From Henriciella sp045287255 (GTDB lineage Bacteria > Pseudomonadota > Alphaproteobacteria > Caulobacterales > Hyphomonadaceae): 64,000 nucleotides of DNA. The stretch spans positions 248,001-312,000 of the forward strand of contig NZ_CP137142.1 of assembly GCF_045287255.1 (NCBI RefSeq), in the 5' to 3' direction. The notes beneath the pieces are model-generated. The model saw only the letters and a program-made list of their open reading frames with translations, did not search any database and was not told the DNA's origin. A program made the translations under genes and the position numbers. Shown here in pieces: positions 58,732-64,000 of this stretch; position 1 is the stretch's first letter; every line of letters begins with the position of its first letter.

Positions 58732-61700
58732 TGTTCGCCCTCCCACTCATCCCGCCGGGCAAGACGGGCATAATCGGAGGCATAATTCACCCGCTCAGGC
58801 TTGGGCTGGCTGCGATAGGGTTCATCCGGGTTGGCAAAGGCGGTGAGCAGCTTGATCAGGCCATCTTCGGCATCCTTGATGATGTCAGCAACAGAAGCGG
58901 GTTCCAGTTTAGAACTGCCTCTGCCGTTTTCCTCGCCAATCTCACGAACGTCGAATTGTGTACCAAAGCGAATATAGGTCAGGGCATCGACTTCACGCGC
59001 GCCAAGACGATCATAGCCGCCTTCGCGGGCGATCAAGCCCTGTAGCGGCATTTGTGGGCTGAGGCCCGCGCGCACTTGCGGTTCAGAGGGCGGCTTTCCG
59101 GTTTTGAAATCGAGAATGGCAATGGCTCCATCATGGCGTTTTTCGATCCGGTCAGCCGTGCCTTCCAACACATACTCGCGACCGCCAAGGGTGAACGTAT
59201 AGCGCCCTTTCTCCTCAGTGATGACGTCGCCAGCAATCTTGTGCGCGGTCTCTGCACGCCAGCTCAGATAATCCTCAACCGTCTGACGGCGGCGCTCGCG
59301 CAGAGCGATAATGTCAGCGTCAGCCTCCCCGCCCATGCGCAATTGCTCTTCGATAAGCGTGGTCAGATAGTCAGCGGTTTTCGGCGTGCCGTCCTGTTCG
59401 AAGTCTTCCAGAGCCTTGTGAATGGCAGACCCGCGCAGGCGCGCATCGGCAGGCAGGTTCAGGCGATCGAGCGGATAGAGCCGCAGGATGTATTGGCAGT
59501 AAATCTTGTATGGATCACGGATCAGGTCCTCGATCCGGCTAACCGAGAAGCGAGTGGGGCGATGCTCGACGGCAGGCCGGGGCAGGGGCCGTGTATCGAT
59601 TGCGGCGGTCTGTGGTGGTGTTTCCAGCGCTTGCAGCCAATCGCGCGGATCAGCATCAGCGGGCGGGGCAAGCGCGGTTTCGGCCTCATCGCCAATCGCG
59701 CCCGCGACCAGCGTTTTCAAGCGCCAGATCCAGCGGGAGGCGACAGCGGGTTTATCTTCGCGGCGCTTGGAGGTCAGCAGCGTAACCTGCGGCGCGCAGG
59801 CGAGTTGGGCATAATCATGCGCCGAGAGGCCAATCCGCGTATCAGGATCAGCGATCCCAATCTGTCGCCGGAAGATACGCGGCAGGAACATGTCTGGCGC
59901 AGGCTGTGCGGGCCACACCCCCTCGTTCAAGCCGCCTAGAATGATGTGGTCAGCCGCCTGCAAGCGCGCTTCAAGTGGGCCATAAATCGCAAGGCGTGGA
60001 TGTGCGCTACCGGAAGATATCCGCGCCATCGCCGCTTCGTTGGCGAGTAGCTCTGCATGCGTGCTGAGTGGCAGGGGGCCGAGCGCTTCGGTCAGGTCCG
60101 ACAAGGTTTCCAGCAGGGTTGAAAGCGCGCGTCCGCTCTCCCCCGCCCATGGCCCCGGCGTCTGGGTCAGGTGTTCCAGTACGCGGGTGAGATGTGGCAG
60201 GACATCATTACCCGAGACCGCCTCATCAGGCTCAAGACAAAATGCTTCCAGCGCATCGAACAGAGCGTTCACGGCAGGGCGCTGGTGCGGCGGCAAGGGG
60301 CGTTCTTCGGCGTCAAAGAGGCTATCAATATGCATGCGCAAACCGGGCCAATCGCTCCATGCCCGTGGCCCGCGCAGGATATGTTTATCAATCCAGAGGA
60401 CCAGACCGCGGTCATAATGAACCAGCTCATGGCCAAGCATTGCCATTAGGCGTACCGGATGCGACGGTTCAACCAGCCAATCCATGGCGAGCACGGTCAG
60501 CGCGCCCATCGGTGATTGGCTGAGCGGCTGTCCGGCTGAGGGCGAGACGTCTACGCCCCAATGCTTCAGTCGTGCGCTCACCTGCTCGGCAAGGCCAGCA
60601 TCCGGCGTGACGAGGGCAGCGGTTTCACCGGGGCGTTCCAGCGTTTCGCGCATCAGAAGTGCGGCAATGCCCGCCTCATCCATATCATCAGCCGCTTCGA
60701 TCAGGCTCAGGCCGCTTAAGGCGCTGCTGACAAAGGCGGCGCTGTCGCCTTCCGGGGCGAGCGCGCGCAAACGCTGTGTCCAGTCAGCGGTCTGATCGGC
60801 TGGCGCGAGCGTTTCATGGATCAGTTTTTGCCGGGCAGACAGGTTCGCGCTTGAGGCATGGCCCGGCCATTCGGGCACATCTGCGGGTTTTAGGTCCAGA
60901 CTGTCGAGCGCGCCGATCAGGGCATGTTGAGGATGGCTTGGCACCATGGCGAGGGTTTTCCGCGCGGCTTCGGGCAGGCCTTGATCCAGTCCGGGGAGGA
61001 CGACCAGTCCCTTGGGCAGGTTCAACACCGCTTTCATGAGCAGGCGTGAGGCTGGCGTTGCCCCGGTTGAACCCGCAAGGATGACAGGCGTGTCTGGTGG
61101 GGTCTCATCCCAGGCCATGGCCACGGCTTCAGCGGCAGCATAGCGGCGGGCATAGGGGTCCATCGCCTTGGCATTTTCCAGCCGCGCCGGCCACTGCTGA
61201 GTAATGATTTTCAGGAATTCGAGCGAATGTTCCCAATGCCGTGACAGCTCATGATCAGTGACCAGTGTTTCCAGTGTGGCCCAGTCGACGCCGCTTTCAT
61301 TTGTCGAAGACAAAGCGGCCTGATCCAGTAGTCGTGCCAACTCCCGCGCGGCGGTAAGGGCAGAGGTCGCTGGCTGATCCAAGTTATGAGCTTTAAAATA
61401 CCGTATGACCAGTTTTGTCAGCTCGCCAATCCGGTGAGCCGAAGAGATGGCAGGCGGCAGATCAGCCAAGGCGGCTTCTGCACTGGCGGGCGGCTCATCC
61501 TGTTCAAGATTACCGAGCGCGCGAATGTCCGGCATCATCAGGGCGGGCAGGCCACTCGCATTGAGCAGCGCGGTGGCGAGTCCGCGGGCTGAGCGGGCAT
61601 TAGGCACATAGATCAGTATATCGGCGAGGCGCTGGGGATTGCTCGCCGGATCAAGCGCGGTGATCAGCCCCTCGGCCAGTTTTGTGAGGAAATCGACGCC

Positions 61701-61751
61701 CGGTGGCATCGTATAGAGCCGCGGGCCATCAGGGGCGAAGAGCTTACTCAT
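58728..61751 (-). CDS. addB: Double-strand break repair protein AddB
   Basis: A 1007-aa partner of AddA. It has a degenerate helicase-like N-terminus (LADILIYVPNARSARGLATA; P-loop not evident) and a second RecB-like nuclease at the C-terminus: SRIEDLIRDPYKIYCQYILR, then ILDFKTGKPPSEPQ with the D-x-K pair. This is the alphaproteobacterial AddB pattern. ATG 61751 overlaps the nucleotidyltransferase stop (ATGA), so the genes are one operon. Confidence 0.95.
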   Translation of the reverse strand: MSKLFAPDGPRLYTMPPGVDFLTKLAEGLITALDPASNPQRLADILIYVPNARSARGLATALLNASGLPALMMPDIRALGNLEQDEPPASAEAALADLPPAISSAHRIGELTKLVIRYFKAHNLDQPATSALTAARELARLLDQAALSSTNESGVDWATLETLVTDHELSRHWEHSLEFLKIITQQWPARLENAKAMDPYARRYAAAEAVAMAWDETPPDTPVILAGSTGATPASRLLMKAVLNLPKGLVVLPGLDQGLPEAARKTLAMVPSHPQHALIGALDSLDLKPADVPEWPGHASSANLSARQKLIHETLAPADQTADWTQRLRALAPEGDSAAFVSSALSGLSLIEAADDMDEAGIAALLMRETLERPGETAALVTPDAGLAEQVSARLKHWGVDVSPSAGQPLSQSPMGALTVLAMDWLVEPSHPVRLMAMLGHELVHYDRGLVLWIDKHILRGPRAWSDWPGLRMHIDSLFDAEERPLPPHQRPAVNALFDALEAFCLEPDEAVSGNDVLPHLTRVLEHLTQTPGPWAGESGRALSTLLETLSDLTEALGPLPLSTHAELLANEAAMARISSGSAHPRLAIYGPLEARLQAADHIILGGLNEGVWPAQPAPDMFLPRIFRRQIGIADPDTRIGLSAHDYAQLACAPQVTLLTSKRREDKPAVASRWIWRLKTLVAGAIGDEAETALAPPADADPRDWLQALETPPQTAAIDTRPLPRPAVEHRPTRFSVSRIEDLIRDPYKIYCQYILRLYPLDRLNLPADARLRGSAIHKALEDFEQDGTPKTADYLTTLIEEQLRMGGEADADIIALRERRRQTVEDYLSWRAETAHKIAGDVITEEKGRYTFTLGGREYVLEGTADRIEKRHDGAIAILDFKTGKPPSEPQVRAGLSPQMPLQGLIAREGGYDRLGAREVDALTYIRFGTQFDVREIGEENGRGSSKLEPASVADIIKDAEDGLIKLLTAFANPDEPYRSQPKPERVNYASDYARLARRDEWEGEQ

Positions 61752-62470
61752 CCGCCATTGCACCTCACCCACATTTCGGCGTCTTTCAGCGCTTGCGGGT
61801 CGCCAACATGCAGCCAGAACCGATCCAGCGGCAGGCCATGAATACGCCCGCTGGGCAGCAACTCATTCCAGATCAGATTGGCAGAGAAGGGTTTTGCGGG
61901 CTGATCATCATAAAGCTGCGGCTTCAGGATACGCAGACCTGCATAGGCCCAAGGCGCAGAGGTGGCGTCCCCGCGCCGGGTCAGAACACCTGTTTCGCCG
62001 CGGAAGAAGTCCCCCGCGCCGGGAAAGCCAAGGCAGCGCTTAGTATCGGCAAGCAGCAGCAATTCATCCATTTTCGCGCCATCAAACGCGGCAGCGAGAA
62101 CTTGGATAGGCTCAGGGCCGGCTGGCCCCCAAAACGCATCCGTATTGACGATCAGAACCGGATCATCACCCAAGAGGGGCCGTGCCTTGGCAAGGCCGCC
62201 ACCCGTCTCAAGCACCTGATCACGCTCATCGGAGATGACGATCTCGAGATCAGTGCGGGCTTTGACATGACTCTCGACCTGATCAGCGCACCAATGCACA
62301 TTGACGATGGCGCGTTTCACCCCAGCCGCGGCGACATTGTCGAGTATGCGGTTCAGCATGGATCGCCCGGCGATTTCCAGCAGGGGCTTGGCCGTCTCAT
62401 TGGTCAGCGGGCGCATACGCGTGCCGAGACCGGCGGCGAGCACCATGGCGGTGTGGGGCACAGGGCTCAT
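61748..62470 (-). CDS. murU: N-acetylmuramate-1-phosphate uridylyltransferase
   Basis: A 240-aa sugar nucleotidyltransferase. MVLAAGLGTRMRPLTNETAK is the nucleotide-binding start, and PVLIVNTDAFWGP the metal-binding Asp region. It is close in length and pattern to MurU, which makes UDP-MurNAc from MurNAc-1-P in the recycling of peptidoglycan. The adjacent AmgK-like kinase would give its substrate, which supports the choice over other uridylyl- or guanylyltransferases. It overlaps both neighbours by 4 nt. Confidence 0.87.
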   Translation of the reverse strand: MSPVPHTAMVLAAGLGTRMRPLTNETAKPLLEIAGRSMLNRILDNVAAAGVKRAIVNVHWCADQVESHVKARTDLEIVISDERDQVLETGGGLAKARPLLGDDPVLIVNTDAFWGPAGPEPIQVLAAAFDGAKMDELLLLADTKRCLGFPGAGDFFRGETGVLTRRGDATSAPWAYAGLRILKPQLYDDQPAKPFSANLIWNELLPSGRIHGLPLDRFWLHVGDPQALKDAEMWVRCNGG

Positions 62471-63555
62471 GAGTCAGCCTCCAGAATGAAAGGCGCCGTT
62501 TCAGCAATAAAGGCACGCATATCAGCGGCAGCGGGATGGCGTAGATTGCGCGCCAGCATCAGCTGCTGGCGCGGCATGAAATCATTATAGCGCGGCTTAC
62601 CGTCTCGTTTGACGAGCCGCGCAAAAATTCCGGTAATGCGCAACGCATTCAGAGTGCCGATAACAGATATGCGTTCTAAAAAAGAACTCTCTGTTTTTCC
62701 AGATCGTTCCAAATAGGAACTAATTGCAGCTTCTGTGGCGACTTCGCTGACCGCGCGTCGGGCATCCTGGGTCAGCATCGCCATATCCCAGGCATCCCAG
62801 CCTAGGACGGCATCCTGAAAGTCGAGCAGGCCGATGCGGCCTTCCGGTAACCAGAGCAAGTTCTCGGCATGATAATCCCGCAGGGTGAACTCGCGCGGGA
62901 AGCTTTCGGCCTGTTCGATCAAGGCGTCACGAGCGCTTTCCCAGCGCGCGCGATCAGCATCACTCATCCGCGCGCGAGGATCATATTGATGCAACCAGTC
63001 GGCATAGAGGTCCGAGTTGGCCTTCAGGGCGACCGTATCGAAGGGCAGGATGTGCCAGTGCTCACCCGCGTGATGCAAGGTTTCCGGTACTGGTGTGGTG
63101 TGGAGGTGTGCGAGATCTGCTGCCGCTTTGGTGTAGAGATCAACCTCATCGGCTTCATTCCGCTCGATCAGGCGGGCAAATTCCCGTTCCAGTCCGAAAT
63201 CCTCAAGCAGAGCGAGCCCGCTTGCACTATCATGCGCGAGAATATGCGGCGGACGCAGGCCCAAGGACCGCAAGTGTCCAGCAATCACGACAAACGCATC
63301 GACACGGCTTGCGGCAAGGCGGCTGAGGGCATTCCAGCCGGTTGCGGCGCGTTCGGCCTCGCTCATCCCCGGCAGGCAGATACCGCTCTCAACGGGTGGC
63401 GCATCCATCAGGATGGCGGTCTCATCGCCGCGTGTCAGGCGCGCATAATAGCGGGTCGAGGCATCCTGCCCGAGCCAGTTTTGATGCGCCTCACCCCAAC
63501 CCGCTTTGGTGAGGAAGTCCCGGATCAGAAGTTTGCGCGAATCATCAGAAGCCAT
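62467..63555 (-). CDS. amgK: AmgK-like N-acetylmuramate/N-acetylglucosamine kinase
   Basis: A 362-aa APH-fold kinase. TLRDYHAENLLWLPEGRIGL holds the catalytic loop (H-D/N form) and LLDFQDAVLGWDAWDMAML the metal-binding Asp. SASGLALLEDFGLEREF is the phosphate-handling part. AmgK phosphorylates MurNAc (anomeric) next to MurU, which here is the following gene. Start ATG 63555 is inside the last codons of tsaE (11-nt overlap); a longer frame of 408 codons would lie wholly inside tsaE. Confidence 0.87.
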   Translation of the reverse strand: MASDDSRKLLIRDFLTKAGWGEAHQNWLGQDASTRYYARLTRGDETAILMDAPPVESGICLPGMSEAERAATGWNALSRLAASRVDAFVVIAGHLRSLGLRPPHILAHDSASGLALLEDFGLEREFARLIERNEADEVDLYTKAAADLAHLHTTPVPETLHHAGEHWHILPFDTVALKANSDLYADWLHQYDPRARMSDADRARWESARDALIEQAESFPREFTLRDYHAENLLWLPEGRIGLLDFQDAVLGWDAWDMAMLTQDARRAVSEVATEAAISSYLERSGKTESSFLERISVIGTLNALRITGIFARLVKRDGKPRYNDFMPRQQLMLARNLRHPAAADMRAFIAETAPFILEADS

Positions 63556-64000
63556 GCAGGCGTTTCTGCCAGTCTTCGCCGTGAGGTTCCAGTGTCGCGG
63601 TCCGGGTTTCTGTGCCGCCTTCGGTTTGCAGGTCGAGGGTGAGGTCCAGTCGCCAGCCCGGCAGGTGACGTCCAGCCCTATCCGGCCACTCAATCAAGGC
63701 GAGGCCATCCTGAGTCTCATCCCAGCCAAGCTCGAACACGTCATCCGGATCATCAAGGCGATAGAGATCGAAGTGAAAGATCGGGAAATCCGGGGCCTCA
63801 TACGTTTGGACCAGCGTATAGGTCGGGCTGGGCACGTCTGTCTCTTGCGCGATCAGGGCAGAAATCAAAGCGCGGGAAAAGGTGGTTTTGCCCGCGCCAA
63901 GCCCGCCATGCAGGGCGATAACATCCCCAGCCTTAAGCAGGGGCGCAAGCTGCTGAGCAAGCGCTGCGGTGGTATCAAGTGAGGGAAGTGATCGTGTGAT
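63545..64000 (-). CDS. tsaE: tRNA threonylcarbamoyladenosine ATPase TsaE (cut by window edge)
   Basis: On the minus strand the frame is open from 64000 to 63545 (151 codons plus stop; the first few residues lie outside). Walker A is HGGLGAGKTTFSRAL; PSPTYTLVQTYEA, FHFDLYRLDDPDDVFELGW and ALIEWPD are the TsaE signature. It is the ATPase of the TsaBDE complex making t6A37 in tRNA. MtaB in this window modifies the same base further. The gene order tsaE-amgK-murU-addB-addA is conserved in alphaproteobacteria. Confidence 0.93.
   Translation of the reverse strand: MTRSLPSLDTTAALAQQLAPLLKAGDVIALHGGLGAGKTTFSRALISALIAQETDVPSPTYTLVQTYEAPDFPIFHFDLYRLDDPDDVFELGWDETQDGLALIEWPDRAGRHLPGWRLDLTLDLQTEGGTETRTATLEPHGEDWQKRLHGF

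Noticed and set aside
62869..63642. 257-codon + frame opposite amgK
   Set aside because: Antisense to a clear kinase gene with conserved motifs; product has no recognisable domain.
1..64000. CRISPR array
   Set aside because: No regularly spaced repeats of 23-47 bp were seen; the TTCCCTGT array is too short and irregular.

Overview
The window looks like a chromosomal segment of an alphaproteobacterium, probably from the Hyphomonadaceae/Maricaulales/Caulobacterales neighbourhood. The evidence is a set of gene orders usual there: dapF-mtaB-ftsY, leuS-lptE-holA, trpF-trpB-trpA-accD-folC, and trxA-addA-addB-murU-amgK-tsaE. The AccD has also lost most of its zinc-finger cysteines, as I recall for other alphaproteobacteria. 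The placement is inferred from gene content, not from a phylogeny.

Layout. (1) 1-11.6 kb is accessory. A TonB-dependent receptor 5' end and a crotonase precede a divergent pair: a sigma-54 activator with two helix-turn-helix motifs, and a membrane Ser/Thr kinase with TPRs. Next comes a strong sigma-54 promoter with an upstream inverted-repeat site. It drives six small related proteins of unknown function and a terminal DNase I-fold (CdtB-like) protein. (2) 11.7-21.6 kb is a mosaic of mobile and conflict genes: an IS6-family element beside a phage terminase remnant, a four-gene operon (unknown protein, ATPase, phosphoribosyltransferase-like protein, DNA methyltransferase), and a DUF3489-DUF2924-serine recombinase cassette followed by a TTCCCTGT repeat array. 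It stops at a tRNA-Ser(GGA). (3) 21.8-48.4 kb is dense housekeeping DNA with many 4-nt ATGA overlaps. It covers methionine sulfoxide repair, folate metabolism, co-translational targeting, tRNA modification, lysine/peptidoglycan, mesaconyl-CoA hydratase, leucyl-tRNA synthetase, LPS assembly, DNA polymerase III delta, tryptophan, fatty acid and folate synthesis. (4) 48.4-54.75 kb is a 6.3-kb insertion between two copies of a 17-bp terminator stem-loop. It has split the transcription terminator that should follow trxA. It holds an IS3-family element, a 5'-truncated family-B DNA polymerase, a membrane protein and three nuclease or DNA-repair-like proteins. (5) 54.8-64 kb returns to core: trxA, AddAB recombination nuclease, MurU/AmgK peptidoglycan recycling and TsaE (cut by the window edge).

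The most promising undescribed system is at 1.6-11.6 kb. A phospho-signalling pair (kinase plus sigma-54 activator with a possible FHA-like domain) sits next to a sigma-54 operon of six paralogues ending in a toxin-like nuclease. Promoter, enhancer-like site, regulator and kinase are all present. What the paralogues do is unknown. The second candidate is the methyltransferase/PRTase/ATPase operon at 13.1-18.5 kb, which has the composition of an antiphage system. All functional statements rest on motifs read by eye; no database search was possible.
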